A DNA stretch of 64,000 nucleotides from CBDDBU01 sp965226045 (GCA_965226045.1 CBDDBU010000019.1:43328-107327), one strand, 5' to 3'. Shown: positions 19,025 to 29,246, counted from the stretch's first letter. Notes: generated by a model from the sequence alone, not told the origin. Numbers and translations: made by a program.

Positions 19025-19414
19025 ATGGCCGACAAACAACCACATTACTTGGGCCATCGTCAGCGCCTGCGCGAACGGTTCCGGCGTGGCGGAACCGAAG
19101 CGCTCGCCGATTATGAAGGTGCTGTTCCTAGATCGTAAGAACACGCTGATCACCGACGAAGTGCAGCAGACCGGCACCGCCGATCACGCTCCCGTCTACC
19201 CAGCGAGGTGGTCAAGCGGGCGCTGGCGCTGGGGGCGAGCGCGCTCATCATGGTTCACAACCACCCTTCGGGCAATCCGACCCCGAGCCGCAGCGATATC
19301 GATATTACCCGTCAGGTGGCCGAGGCCGGGCGCAGCCTCGGCGTCACACTGCACGACCACATCGTCATCGGGCGGGGCCGCCATGCGAGCTTCAAGTCGC
19401 TGGGCCTGCTTTGA
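19025..19414 (+). pseudogene. radC: radC remnant with internal deletion and frameshifts
   Basis: ATG 19025 encodes a good RadC N terminus (HYLGHRQRLRERF ... EALADYE), then jumps directly to KVLFLDRKNTLITDEVQQTGT in another frame near 19110. The helix-hairpin-helix half of RadC (roughly 110-120 residues) is missing. A further frame change at about 19199, where one base appears lost between PVYP and EVVKRALALG, returns to the first frame. The JAMM metalloprotease-like motif HNHPSGNPTPSRSDID is retained through the normal C-terminal HASFKSLGLL. No continuous product of useful length is possible. Confidence 0.88.
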
Positions 19415-19476
19415 TCTTGTCGGAGCTAGGGCCCGGCGGATGCCGCAAGGGCCAGCGATTGACCGCTCGGGCCGCG

Positions 19477-19683
19477 CTACTCCAGCCCGATGTCGCCCTT
19501 GACCTCAACATCAAGATCTATGTTGTCGGCGGTGACCCGTGCGGTGACCGTCACGCGGCCGTCGTCGGGGAGCTTGCCGGCAGCAACGGCCTCGCGCACG
19601 GCCTGCTCGATCTCTCTTTGGGAGGTCACGCCAAGGCGCTTGAGGAACTTACGTACCTCCATGTTGAAGGTGTCTTCGTTCAC
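19477..19683 (-). CDS. Small conserved protein, DUF6494-like
   Basis: A 68-residue cytoplasmic protein. The first half, MNEDTFNMEVRKFLKRLGVTS, is a helix rich in charged residues, and the second half is a short beta-rich tail (RVTVTARVTADNIDLDVEV). It resembles the DUF6494 family from memory of the N-terminal sequence; the function is unknown. It lies 12 bases upstream of ald's stop side on the same strand, so it probably shares a message with ald. Confidence 0.7.
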   Translation of the reverse strand: MNEDTFNMEVRKFLKRLGVTSQREIEQAVREAVAAGKLPDDGRVTVTARVTADNIDLDVEVKGDIGLE

Positions 19684-19695
19684 TATGGTTCTCCG

Positions 19696-20814
19696 TCAGG
19701 CATCCAGGGCGGTGAGGGGCGGCGTGTAGGGCAGCCCAAGATCGCGGGCCACGGCCTCGTGGGTGATGTGTCCGCGGCAGACGTTAAGTCCGGCGAGAAG
19801 GTGCGGATCGTCGCCGAGCGCGCTGAAATGGCCCTTATCGGCGAGCACTAGCACAAACGGCAGGGTGGCGTTGTTGAGGGCGAACGTGGAAGTGCGGGCG
19901 ACGGCGCCTGGCATGTTGGTGACGCAGTAGTGGATGACACCATCGACGACAAAGGTCGGCTCGGCGTGGCTGGTCGGGCGGCTAGTCTCGAAGCATCCAC
20001 CCTGGTCGATCGCCACGTCGACCAGCACCGAGCCGCGCTTCATGCGTGAAACGACCTCAGCACTCACCAGCTTTGGTGCCGCGGCGCCGGTGACTAACAC
20101 GGCGCCGATCACCAGGTCCGCCTCCAGCACCTGGGCTTCGATGGTGTCCACCGTAGCGAGCAAGGTGTTCATGGTCGGCCCATAGAGCATGTCCAGCTGG
20201 TGCAGGCGCGGGAGCGAGATATCGATGACGGTGACGTGGGCGCCGAGGCCGATTCCCATGCGCGCGGCCTGCGTGCCGACCGTCCCGCCGCCGAGCACCA
20301 CGACCTTGGCGGGAGCTACCCCGGGAACCCCGCCCAACAGGGAGCCGCGGCCGCCCTGCTCGATTTCAAGGCAGTGCGCACCGACCTGGATGCTCATGCG
20401 CCCGGCGACATCGCTCATCGGCGCCAAAAGGGGGAGGCCGCCGTGCTCGTCAGTCACCGTTTCGTACGCGATGGCAATGCCGCCCGAGTCCTGCAGCGCG
20501 CGTGCCTGGGCGCGATCGGCGGCGAGGTGCAGATAGGTGAACATGACCTGTCCTTCGCGCAGCAGCCTGCATTCCTCGGGCTGCGGCTCCTTGACCTTGA
20601 CGATCATGTCCGCGCCCGCGAAGACATTGGCAGCGCCGTCGACGACCGACGCGCCGACGGCGCGGTAGTCTTCGTCCTCAAGGCCGATGGCGGCCCCGGC
20701 GCTGGATTGTACGGTGACCTCGTGCCCGTTGTGCACGGCCTCGCGCACGCTCGCCGGGGTCAACCCGACGCGGTACTCGTGAACCTTGATCTCCTTGGGT
20801 ACTCCGATCCGCAC
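19696..20814 (-). CDS. ald: Alanine dehydrogenase
   Basis: NAD-dependent enzyme of 372 residues interconverting L-alanine with pyruvate and ammonia. Key features are GVPKEIKVHEYRVGLTP at the N terminus, the catalytic region MIVKVKEPQ (Lys) and FTYLHLAAD (His), the Rossmann motif GGGTVGTQAARMGIGLGAHVTVID, and DVAIDQGGCFETS with the catalytic Asp. The length is the family standard. It is followed by the small DUF6494-like gene. Confidence 0.96.
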   Translation of the reverse strand: MRIGVPKEIKVHEYRVGLTPASVREAVHNGHEVTVQSSAGAAIGLEDEDYRAVGASVVDGAANVFAGADMIVKVKEPQPEECRLLREGQVMFTYLHLAADRAQARALQDSGGIAIAYETVTDEHGGLPLLAPMSDVAGRMSIQVGAHCLEIEQGGRGSLLGGVPGVAPAKVVVLGGGTVGTQAARMGIGLGAHVTVIDISLPRLHQLDMLYGPTMNTLLATVDTIEAQVLEADLVIGAVLVTGAAAPKLVSAEVVSRMKRGSVLVDVAIDQGGCFETSRPTSHAEPTFVVDGVIHYCVTNMPGAVARTSTFALNNATLPFVLVLADKGHFSALGDDPHLLAGLNVCRGHITHEAVARDLGLPYTPPLTALDA

Positions 20815-20859
20815 GAATTTCTCCTGGTGGGCGTTGCCGTCTGGGCGCCCGCGGCAGCG

Positions 20860-21132
20860 CTATTTCTCGAGCATGGTCCAAACGCCGCCGAGCGCCACCC
20901 GCGAATAGAGTTCATCAGTCTCGTTGTCGATCAGGACGCTGCGTTCGGTCTGGGAAAGAACCGCCAGGATTTGGTCGAGATCATCCTGTTCAAGGTGGTG
21001 ATCGAACAGTCGATTGACGATGTCGCCGTCGGTGGGCGAGCCCGTGCCGCGTGGGAACTTGAGCGAGATCTCGACCATCTCGCCGTCCCGCGCCGCCACG
21101 GGCCGAGCCGCGTCTTCAGGGCTTTGGGCCAT
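20860..21132 (-). CDS. Hypothetical protein, 90 residues
   Basis: An acidic 90-residue protein without a signal peptide or membrane segment. A helix-rich middle (IVNRLFDHHLEQDDLDQILAVL) follows a short segment MVEISLKFPRGTGS. Codon usage matches its neighbours and it starts cleanly, which favours a real gene. It lies 45 bases upstream of ald on the same strand and could be co-transcribed with it. I do not recognise the family. Confidence 0.6.
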   Translation of the reverse strand: MAQSPEDAARPVAARDGEMVEISLKFPRGTGSPTDGDIVNRLFDHHLEQDDLDQILAVLSQTERSVLIDNETDELYSRVALGGVWTMLEK

Positions 21133-21258
21133 GCTCGGGGTCAGCCTCCGGGGCGGCTAGGCGGCAATGCGCACAAGTCCACGATGATGCTCGCAGGTCT
21201 GGCAAAAATCAATCGAGGTGCGCTAGCCCGCACATTCCTCAGCGATGTGGGCGGGAGT

Positions 21259-22059
21259 TCACCCGGAGCGGACCGTGAAACCCCCGTCGACCAAGAGCTC
21301 GACCCCGTTAATGTAGGCGGCCTCGACGGAGGCGAGGAAAAGGCAGGCATGGGCCACGTCCCACGCGGTCCCCATCTTGCCGGTCGGGCTTTGGCTGTCG
21401 CGAATGCGGACCATCTCCTCGATATCGCCGCCGGCGTAAGCCGAGGCCAGCGAGTTGTGGACCAGCGGTGTGTTCATCAACCCGGGCAACACTGAGTTGC
21501 AGCGGATCCCCTTGTCGGCGTACTGCAGCGCCACGGTGCGGGTGATGCCGCCGACGGCAGCCTTGCTTGCCGCATAGGCGATGTAGGAGACCCCGTACCA
21601 GCGCACGGCGGCGGTCGACGAAATGTTGATGATCGAGCCCGCGCCCTGTTTTTCCATCTGCGGGAGCACGTACTTGCAGGTCAGGAACATGCTCTTGATA
21701 TTGACCGAGAACTCCCGGTCCCACGCTTCCTCGCTGAGCTCGACCGCGCCGCCCACCGACACGATGCCGACGTTGTTGTGGAGAATATCGATGCGGCCAA
21801 AGGCTTCGAGCGTCTGCGCGACGGCATTCTGCACGTCTTCGGTTTTGGAGACATCCGCCCGAGCCACGGCACACTCGCCGCCCTCGGACTCGATGATGGC
21901 GCGGGTCTCCTCCGCCGCTGTCGCATTCAGGTCGACGGCCATGACCTTGGCGCCCTCGCGGGCGTAGAGAACGGCCGCCGCCTTGCCGTTGCCCCAGCCC
22001 GGCCCCACCGAGCCGGCGCCAAGCACGAGCGCCACCTTGTCCTTGACCCGATCCCCCAC
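21259..22059 (-). CDS. Short-chain dehydrogenase/reductase
   Basis: NAD(P)-dependent oxidoreductase of 266 residues. The cofactor motif is GAGSVGPGWGNGKAAAVLYA (an SDR glycine motif with a longer loop than usual), followed by NNVGIVSVGG (NNAG equivalent) and the catalytic Ser-Tyr-Lys as NISSTAA ... YIAYAASKAAV. The C terminus ELLVDGGFTV is typical of classical SDRs. It is 15 bases downstream of an acyl-CoA synthetase gene, so a role in catabolism of a carboxylic acid is likely. Confidence 0.93.
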   Translation of the reverse strand: MGDRVKDKVALVLGAGSVGPGWGNGKAAAVLYAREGAKVMAVDLNATAAEETRAIIESEGGECAVARADVSKTEDVQNAVAQTLEAFGRIDILHNNVGIVSVGGAVELSEEAWDREFSVNIKSMFLTCKYVLPQMEKQGAGSIINISSTAAVRWYGVSYIAYAASKAAVGGITRTVALQYADKGIRCNSVLPGLMNTPLVHNSLASAYAGGDIEEMVRIRDSQSPTGKMGTAWDVAHACLFLASVEAAYINGVELLVDGGFTVRSG

Positions 22060-22074
22060 GCGACGCTCTCCCGG

Positions 22075-23622
22075 TTACGATGAGCCGTGCTCAGACTGCT
22101 CCGCCAAGCGTTCGCGCAAGGCGGTTTTGAGAATCTTACCGTAGTTGTTCTTCGGCAACCGGTCTATGAAGAAGTAGGCGCGCGGGCGCTTGAAGCGGGC
22201 GATATTGTCGAGGCACATGCGGTCGAGCTTCGTCTCACTCACCTCGGCGTCGGGTCGGGCGACGACGAACGCCACCACCTCCTCACCCCACTCCGGGTGG
22301 GGGCGCCCGATGACCGAGCACTCCAGTACGCCAGCGTGGCGCAGCAGTACCTCCTCGATTTCGCGGGGATAAACATTGGCGCCGCCGCTGATGACCATGT
22401 CCTTGGAACGGTCGCGGATGGTCAGGAAACCATCTTCGTCGATGGAGCCGAGGTCGCCGGTATGGAGCCAGCCGCCGCGCAGCGATTCGGCGGTGGCTTG
22501 TGGGTTGTTCCAATAGCCCTTCATCACCACGTCGCCGCGCACCACGATCTCGCCGATCTCACCGGTTGGCAGCGGCTTGTCCTCTTCGTCAACGATGCGC
22601 ACTTCGGTGTCGGTGCGCGAAACGCCGGCCGAGCGCAGTCGATCGAGATAGTTGGGGTGCTCGCTGTCGGCGTGATGGGCTTTGGTTAGTATCGTCGCCG
22701 TCATCGGCGTCTCGCCTTGCCCGTATATTTGGACAAGCTTCGGGCCCAGCAGCGCTAGCGCCTTGCGCAAGTCGGCGACGTACATGGGTGCGCCGCCGTA
22801 GACGATCGTGCTGAGATTTCCGGTGTCGGCGCTGCCGGCCGCGTCCGAATTGATCATCCGGGTGACCATGGTGGGGACTCCGAAAAAGCTCGTCCGTGGC
22901 CACGCCGCGATCAGCCGCAGCATTTCGTCGGGCTCGAACCTGCGGCTCTCGGGGATGACGCTTACCCCAGCCTTGGCGACGAACGGTAAGCCATAGAGCC
23001 CAGCGCCGTGTGAGAGTGGCGCCGCGTGGATGACGGTGGCGCCCGGCTCGACTGCTTCGATGTCGGCGTAGTAACTCAACGTCATCACCAGAAGGACGCG
23101 GTGGGTCAGCGTGGCCCCTTTGGGCCGCCCGGTCGTGCCGCTGGTGTAGAAGAGCCACGCCGCGTCATCCGGGGCGACCTCGGCAACGTCGAAGTACTCG
23201 CCCTGGCTGAGCGTCGCGTACTCGGCGTCCTCTGTCGAAACGACGGCCTCCAGGGTCTCGGTCTCGCTGATCAGCGCGGCGATGATCGGTGCGAGTTCGG
23301 GGCCGGCCAGGCAAAGACGCGCGCCCGAGTGCGAGAGAATGTACTGAAACTCGCGCGGATGAAGGCCGGCGTTGATGGGTACGGCCACCAACCCGGCCTG
23401 CCAGATCGCGTATTTGATCTCGATATACTCGGGCCGGTTGGACATCGCGATGGCGACGCGATCCCCGGGTGCGAGCCCGAATCGCTGACGCAGATTGCCG
23501 GCGATCGTGCCAACACGGCGCGCCAGTGCGGCGTAGTCATGGACGACCGCGGTCCCCACCGCCACAGCGGGGAGTTCCCCGCAACTCAGGGCCGCCTTGT
23601 TTAGAAGTTGCGCGATGTTCAT
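22075..23622 (-). CDS. Acyl-CoA synthetase / AMP-dependent ligase
   Basis: ANL-superfamily enzyme of 515 residues that activates a carboxylic acid to its CoA thioester through an acyl-AMP. Motifs are the P-loop LFYTSGTTGRPKGATLTHR, QIYGQGETPMT, the hinge segment WLHTGDLGSIDEDGFLTIRDRSKDM, and the catalytic Lys near KNNYGKILKTALRE. First gene of a two-gene minus-strand operon with the SDR. Substrate specificity (fatty, aromatic or other) is not predictable. Confidence 0.94.
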   Translation of the reverse strand: MNIAQLLNKAALSCGELPAVAVGTAVVHDYAALARRVGTIAGNLRQRFGLAPGDRVAIAMSNRPEYIEIKYAIWQAGLVAVPINAGLHPREFQYILSHSGARLCLAGPELAPIIAALISETETLEAVVSTEDAEYATLSQGEYFDVAEVAPDDAAWLFYTSGTTGRPKGATLTHRVLLVMTLSYYADIEAVEPGATVIHAAPLSHGAGLYGLPFVAKAGVSVIPESRRFEPDEMLRLIAAWPRTSFFGVPTMVTRMINSDAAGSADTGNLSTIVYGGAPMYVADLRKALALLGPKLVQIYGQGETPMTATILTKAHHADSEHPNYLDRLRSAGVSRTDTEVRIVDEEDKPLPTGEIGEIVVRGDVVMKGYWNNPQATAESLRGGWLHTGDLGSIDEDGFLTIRDRSKDMVISGGANVYPREIEEVLLRHAGVLECSVIGRPHPEWGEEVVAFVVARPDAEVSETKLDRMCLDNIARFKRPRAYFFIDRLPKNNYGKILKTALRERLAEQSEHGSS

Positions 23623-23710
23623 GTCGTGTCCGCCTCCCGCGATCCCCTAACGGTGAGGCTGACACACTACTATCGCGCGTTCCTCCGGGCGATTCGCCCG
23701 CTGGCAGGCT

Positions 23711-24451
23711 CTAGCCGATGGTGGCGAGGATGGGAAAGGCCTCGAGAAGGTAGTAACTGAAGTCGGCCAAGCGATTGGTGAACATGAGCACACCGGTGAC
23801 GACCAGCAGGGCGCCAGCCCCCATCTCCACCTTGTGCAAGTGGCGGCGAAAGCGCTTGAGAAAATTCATGAACGGACCGACCGCCATGGCCGCCGCGATG
23901 AACGGCACCCCGAGCCCGAGCGCATAGGTCGCCAAGAGCGAAACGCCGAAAGTGGTTGAGCCCTCGCTCGCCGCGACCGCGAGGATGGCCGCGAGAATCG
24001 GTCCGATGCAGGGGGTCCAGCCGAAGGCGAACGCAACGCCTACCACGTACGCGCCGACCAGGCCGCCCGGCACCCGCTGAACATGGAAGCGGGCCTCGCG
24101 GTCGAGCAACGCGATGCGGAAAAGGCCGATGTAGTGCAGTCCAAAAATCACGATGGCGGCGCCCGCGACCTGGCTAATCACGGTTAGGTTCTCGAGCAAA
24201 AGTGCATTGATCGCGGACGCGCTGGCCCCGAGGGCGACGAACACCGTTGAGAAGCCGAGAACGAAGGCCACGGTGGGCGGCACGACGCGCGCGGCCGAGA
24301 CCCGCGCCTCGTCGTCACGCGTCAGCTCGTCGAGGCTGGCGCCCGCGACAAAACACAGGAAGGCCGGCACCAGTGGCAATACGCACGGCGAGAGAAAGCT
24401 AAGCGCGCCAGCGCCGGCGGCGGCGGGGAAACTAATGTCGGCAAGGCTCAT
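23711..24451 (-). CDS. ccdA: Cytochrome c biogenesis protein CcdA
   Basis: Inner-membrane thiol-electron transporter of 246 residues that carries reducing equivalents from cytoplasmic thioredoxin to periplasmic thiol proteins. Six or so hydrophobic segments are visible, with the two conserved cysteine sites in FLSPCVLPLVPAF (helix 1) and FGWTPCIGPILAAIL (helix 4). It is divergent from tusA. Its position at the edge of a sulfur-handling cluster suggests it supplies electrons to periplasmic sulfur chemistry, but general cytochrome c maturation is equally possible. Confidence 0.93.
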   Translation of the reverse strand: MSLADISFPAAAGAGALSFLSPCVLPLVPAFLCFVAGASLDELTRDDEARVSAARVVPPTVAFVLGFSTVFVALGASASAINALLLENLTVISQVAGAAIVIFGLHYIGLFRIALLDREARFHVQRVPGGLVGAYVVGVAFAFGWTPCIGPILAAILAVAASEGSTTFGVSLLATYALGLGVPFIAAAMAVGPFMNFLKRFRRHLHKVEMGAGALLVVTGVLMFTNRLADFSYYLLEAFPILATIG

Positions 24452-24583
24452 GTGCGGGCCAGGATTGCCATGCCTCTCGGGTTTTGCGAATCACTTTGTT
24501 GTGCCTGCGTGGAGGACAACGTGCCCGAAGGCCGGTCCTGTCCTACACTCGAATGCTCTTCTCGACAACGCGAGGTCCCCCCT

Positions 24584-24823
24584 TTGACCATTGTATTGCC
24601 CACGTCGACGACCGTATTGGACGCCACCGGCCTGCAGTGCCCGCTCCCGGTTCTCAAGGCGCGCAAGGCGCTGAAGGCGTTGGAGGCCGGATCGATACTC
24701 GAGGTGCTCGCGACCGACCCGAGCGCCGTCGACGACTTCGCGGCCTACTGCGAGAGCAGCGGCCACACCCTTGTCGACTGGAACGAAGAGGCCGGCGTCT
24801 ACAAGTTTCGTCTGCGCAAGTGA
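24584..24823 (+). CDS. tusA: TusA-family sulfurtransferase
   Basis: A small cytoplasmic persulfide carrier of 79 residues. The core DATGLQCPLPVLKARKAL carries the catalytic Cys in the Cys-Pro-x-Pro motif, followed by the characteristic EVLATDPSAVDDFAAYCESSGH segment. No ATG is in a suitable place; TTG 24584 with GAGGT upstream is the likely start. It is convergent with the TIGR02186 gene and close to soeABC and tauE, a context in which TusA proteins shuttle sulfane sulfur. Confidence 0.9.
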   Translation: MTIVLPTSTTVLDATGLQCPLPVLKARKALKALEAGSILEVLATDPSAVDDFAAYCESSGHTLVDWNEEAGVYKFRLRK

Positions 24824-24824
24824 G

Positions 24825-25574
24825 CTACGGGCGGCGCGCCACGAGCGACGCTAGCCACCCGGCGACCAGGGCCATTAGCACGGCGACAATGCCGTAGCGG
24901 ATTGGTGTGTCGTTGGCGAAGTCGAAGACCGCGCGCTCAATGCCCGATTTGCTGATGTAGAGCGGGGTCGACTCGCTGCTGACGATGCGCCCATCTCGTA
25001 CGAGGTAGACATCGACCTGGTAGGCGCCGATTGGCGCGTTCGCCGGGAAAATCACCATGGTACGGAACAGGACGGATTCGAGGAAACGAACGCCACCCTC
25101 GGCCTCGCGATACAGCCCAACGCGCTTCTTGTTGCGCACCAACGCCTCGCGGTAGGCAGTGAGCTCACCTGCGGCGATCGGCGTCGCGGCCGCGAACTCT
25201 AGGAATTCGCTCGCCAACCCGAGCCGCCGACGCTCCTCTTCGGGCAGGATGTCGGCCAGCGGCGCGCTCGAAGCAATCGCGTAGTAGCTCGGCACATCCT
25301 TGAGCAGCACCGAATCGCGGTTGATCCAGACGGCCGCGACGCGAGATTTACGCCGCACCACCATGGTCTGGGCGGGGCCGCGCACCCTGACGACGACATC
25401 GCCCGGACCCTGCTTCGCACCGAACAACAAGAGCTCGGCGCCAGCGAAGCTCGAGGTAATTGCGATGATCTTCGAGGAGATGTCCGCGACCAGGCGCTCG
25501 GTGGCGAAACTCGGCGGGGTCGCGGCGAGACCGACGGCGACAACGGCGCAAGCGGTGGCGGTGGCGGCTCGCAT
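24825..25574 (-). CDS. TIGR02186-type membrane-anchored protein
   Basis: A 249-residue exported protein. A signal peptide (TACAVVAVGLAATPPSFA) is followed by a largely beta-strand periplasmic region (LVADISSKIIAITSSFAGAELLLFGA) and a C-terminal membrane helix (YGIVAVLMALVAGWLASLV). The family is repeatedly found beside TauE/SafE exporters in alphaproteobacteria; its function is unknown. It lies 16 bases downstream of the exporter gene, so the pair forms an operon. The start at 25574 follows a GAGGTG; a GTG three bases upstream is an alternative. Confidence 0.82.
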   Translation of the reverse strand: MRAATATACAVVAVGLAATPPSFATERLVADISSKIIAITSSFAGAELLLFGAKQGPGDVVVRVRGPAQTMVVRRKSRVAAVWINRDSVLLKDVPSYYAIASSAPLADILPEEERRRLGLASEFLEFAAATPIAAGELTAYREALVRNKKRVGLYREAEGGVRFLESVLFRTMVIFPANAPIGAYQVDVYLVRDGRIVSSESTPLYISKSGIERAVFDFANDTPIRYGIVAVLMALVAGWLASLVARRP

Positions 25575-25590
25575 CACCTCGCACCGCCTC

Positions 25591-26514
25591 TCACTCTTGC
25601 CCCAGGGGAATACCGATCGAGAATAGGTCCTCGGGCGTCGCGAAAAGCCCGTAGGCGAGCCTCGCGCATACCGCCAGGACGAGCAGAGCGAGCAGGCCAC
25701 GAAGCTGCTCGCTCCGCAGCCTTGCCCCCGCCCGCGTGCCGAACTGGGCCCCGACCACCGCTCCCGCCAACAGCAGCAGCGCCAGCACCACGTCGACCGT
25801 CTGATTGGTCGCCGCGTGCAAGACCGTGACAGTCGCGGTCACGAAAATAATCTGAAAGAGCGACGTGCCGACCACCACCGAGGTCGGCATCCCGAGCAGA
25901 TAAATCATGGCCGGGATCATCATGAAGCCGCCGCCTACTCCCATGATCGCCGCCAGCACACCGGCCATGAAGCCAAGCACCAGGGGGCCGATGGCGCTGA
26001 TGTAGAGCTTCGAGCGGTGAAAGCGCATCTTCAGCGGCAGGCCGTGCAGCCAGTAGTGCTGATGCGCCTTGCGTCGTGGCCGCGGCCCGCTCATCGATTT
26101 CAAGATCGTGCGCCAACTCTCGGCTGCCATCAGCGCGCCGATGACGCCAAGAAATACGACGAACGAAACGGCGATCACGAGGTCGATCTGGCCGAGCTCG
26201 CGGAGCGCCCGGAACAACCAAGCTCCAACCGTGGACCCAGCCATGCCGCCGACCAGCATGACACCGCCCATCTTGAAATCGACGTTGCCCCGCCGCCAGT
26301 GGGCGATAACCCCCGAGACCGACGCCGCGACGATCTGGTTGGCCTCGGACGCGACCGCGACCGCTGGCGGCACGCCAATGAAGATCAGTAGCGGTGTCAT
26401 CAGAAAGCCGCCACCGACCCCGAACATGCCGGAGAGAAAGCCGACCCCGGCGCCCATGCCGAGCAGCAGGAAGACGCTGACGGACATCTCGGCGATGGGC
26501 AGATAGATCTGCAT
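25591..26514 (-). CDS. TauE/SafE-family sulfite exporter
   Basis: Inner-membrane transporter of 307 residues with the two-fold repeat of the family: GFLSGMFGVGGGFLMTP in the first half and GVLAAIMGVGGGFMMIPAMI in the second. It exports sulfite or related organosulfur anions, which fits the neighbouring soeABC genes. It is divergent from soeA across an AT-rich intergenic region with an inverted repeat. AAGGAGG lies rather far (14 bases) upstream of ATG 26514, so the start could be slightly different. Confidence 0.92.
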   Translation of the reverse strand: MQIYLPIAEMSVSVFLLLGMGAGVGFLSGMFGVGGGFLMTPLLIFIGVPPAVAVASEANQIVAASVSGVIAHWRRGNVDFKMGGVMLVGGMAGSTVGAWLFRALRELGQIDLVIAVSFVVFLGVIGALMAAESWRTILKSMSGPRPRRKAHQHYWLHGLPLKMRFHRSKLYISAIGPLVLGFMAGVLAAIMGVGGGFMMIPAMIYLLGMPTSVVVGTSLFQIIFVTATVTVLHAATNQTVDVVLALLLLAGAVVGAQFGTRAGARLRSEQLRGLLALLVLAVCARLAYGLFATPEDLFSIGIPLGQE

Positions 26515-26596
26515 AGGAGCTAGCCAGTGCCCTCCTTCACCGTACGCAGCGCGGTCGTCGCGAGCGGCGGCCAGAGGCGTGGACTAGAACCATGGG

Positions 26597-26626
26597 TTAT
26601 AGTCCATTAGTATCACCTAATATAAT
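26597..26626. promoter_or_regulatory. Candidate soe promoter and ArsR-type operator
   Basis: A perfect inverted repeat, ATTAG-N6-CTAAT, at 26606-26621 abuts and overlaps by one base a consensus -10 hexamer TATAAT (26621-26626) reading toward soeA. A weak -35 match (TTATAG) lies at 26597. The block is strikingly AT-rich in a GC-rich genome and lies between the divergent exporter and soeA genes. Bound protein would block the -10 box. The persulfide-sensor-like ArsR gene at 33.8-34.1 kb is the natural candidate; this pairing is inference. Confidence 0.5.
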
Positions 26627-29246
26627 GTCGTCGACGGCAGCGCGAAAGGGGACAGCGAGCCGATCATTGAGACCTCGCCCAAGGTTGGCGATGAGGTGAA
26701 GTTCACCACCTGCTACATGTGCGCGTGCCGGTGCGGAATCAAAGTCCATGTGCGCGACGGAGCGATTCGTTACATCGAGGGCAACCGCGATCATCCGGTG
26801 AACCGGGGGGTTCTGTGCGCCAAGGGCTCGGCCGGCATCATGAAGCAGCTCTCACCAGCCAAACTGCGCGCACCGCTGGTCCGGGTGGGCGCGCGGGGCG
26901 CCGGCGAATTTCGCGAGATCGGCTGGGACGAGGCGCTGGATATGGCCACCGCGTGGCTGCGGCCGATCCGCGACAGCGACCCGCGCAAGCTCGCCTTCTT
27001 TACCGGCCGCGACCAGAGTCAGGCTCTGACAAGCTGGTGGGCGGGCCAGTTCGGGACCCCCAACTATGCCGCCCACGGTGGTTTTTGCGCGGTCAACATG
27101 GCGGTGGGCGGACTGTACTCGATCGGTGGCTCCTTCTGGGAGTTCGGTGAGGCCGATTGGGAGCGCACTCGTTGTTTCGTGATGTTCGGCGTGGCCGAGG
27201 ATCATGACAGCAACCCGATCAAGATCGGCCTGGGAAAGCTTAAATCGCGCGGCGCGCGCTTCATTTCCGTCAACCCCGTCCGGACCGGGTACTCGGCGAT
27301 CGCCGACGAATGGATCGGCATTCGGCCCGGAACCGACCGGCTCTTTGTCTTTTCCTTGATTCGCGAACTCCTGCTCGCCGATCGAATCGATTTCGCTTAT
27401 CTGGTTCGTTACACCAATGCGCACTGGCTGGTCATTGATAGCCCCGATGCGCCTGACCACGGGCTGTTCGCGCGCGACGAGTCCGGTCGGCCGCTGGCCT
27501 GGGACGCGACGCGCAAGGCGCTCGGCGGCGCGCTCGATGCCGACATCACGCCAGCGCTCGTCGGCGCCTATCGATTGGCGGACGGGCGGGCGGCGATTCC
27601 GGCCTTCGAACTGATGGCGCACCGTTTCCTCGATCCCGCCTACGCGCCAGAGGCGGTGGCGACGCGGACGGGAATCGCCGCCGCCACCATCCGCCGCATC
27701 GCCGCTGAGCTCGCCGCCGTGGCGTTCGATCAGGAGATCGTGATCGAACAGCCATGGACCGATTGGGCCGGGCGCGAACAGACTCAGATGATCGGGCGGC
27801 CGGTCAGCTTCCACGCCATGCGCGGAATCGCGGCGCACTCGAACGGCCTTCATACCTGCCGCGCCATCCATGTGCTGCAGATGCTGCTCGGGAGCATCGA
27901 TTGTCCCGGCGGCTTCCGCTACAAGCCACCGTTTCCGCGACCGGTGCCGCCGCTCGGGCCCCCGGCCGGCAAGTCCGGCGAGGTGGTGGCCGGCCAGCCG
28001 CTGCCGGGGTCGCCGCTCGGCTTTCCTCGCGGCCCCGAAGACCTATTAGTGGACGCCGACGGCCTGGCCCTTCGCATCGACAAGGCCTATTCGTGGGAGG
28101 CGCCACTCGCCGCCCATGGCCTCATGCACACGGTCATTCGCAACGCCTGGCAGGGCGATCCGTATCCGATCGACACCTTGCTCTTGTTCATGTCGAACAT
28201 GAGCTGGAACTCGGCCATGAACGTCCAGGGCACGATCGACATGTTGACCGACAAGGACGCGGCCAGCGGCGAATATCGCATCCCTCACATCATCTATTCC
28301 GATGCGTTCCACTCGGAGATGGTGGCCTATGCCGACCTGATTCTGCCCGACACAACCTACCTCGAGCGCTACGACTGCATTTCGCTTCTGGATCGGCCAA
28401 TTTCGAGAGCTGATGCGGTCGGCGATTCTATCCGCCAGCCGGTGATCGAGCCCGATCGCGACGTGCGACCGTTCCAGGACGTGCTGCTCGACCTCGGTGC
28501 GCGACTCGGCCTTCCCGGTATGGTCGACGAGGAGGGCGCGCCACAATATCCCGGCGGATTTCCCGATTACATGGTGCGCCACGAGCGAGCGCCTGGCATT
28601 GGCATGCTGGCTGGCGCGGCGCGGATGGCACGGTCAGCGGCCGCGGCGAGCCCAACCCCGATCAACTTGTCCGCTATGTTGAGCACCAGTGTTTTTTTCA
28701 GGAGGAGCTGCCTGCTGATATTCAGTTCTTCCGGTACGCCAACCGAATGGGATTTATCGCCGACAACCAGCAGATCGTGCTCGAGATCTACAGCGAGGTG
28801 TTCCAGAAATTCCGCCTCGCGGCCGAGGGCCATGGCCTCGTACAGCGGCCTGACGAGCTGCGCGAACGCATTGTGACGTGCTTCGATCCTCTGCCGCTGT
28901 GGTATCCGCCGCTCGAGGAGCAGGCGATCGATCAAGAAGCGTTCCCCCTGCACGCGGTAACCCAGCGACCGATGGCGATGTATCACTCGTGGGACTCGCA
29001 GAATGCCTGGCAGCGCCAGATTCACGCCCGCAATGCCCTCTACTGTCAATCGGCGTTGAACATTGACCCCCTATCGGCGTGCAATGTTGACCCCTTTGGG
29101 GATGCACGGCGGAGGTCGTACAGGTAGTCCATAGGAGGGGCCCGCGCGCGGGCCGACGCGCCCACCACGCGGCTGGCGGCGGACCGCGTGTGGGAGGTTC
29201 CTGTGGGCCCACCTGGGCGACCGGGCCGCAGGTGGATCGGTTGCCT

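Noticed and set aside
29044..29100. Repeated TCGGCGT..TTGACCCC units considered as a short CRISPR-like array
   Set aside because: There are only two copies at each end with about 2 bases between them, inside IS21 termini; these are transposase-binding repeats. No CRISPR array or cas genes were seen in the window.
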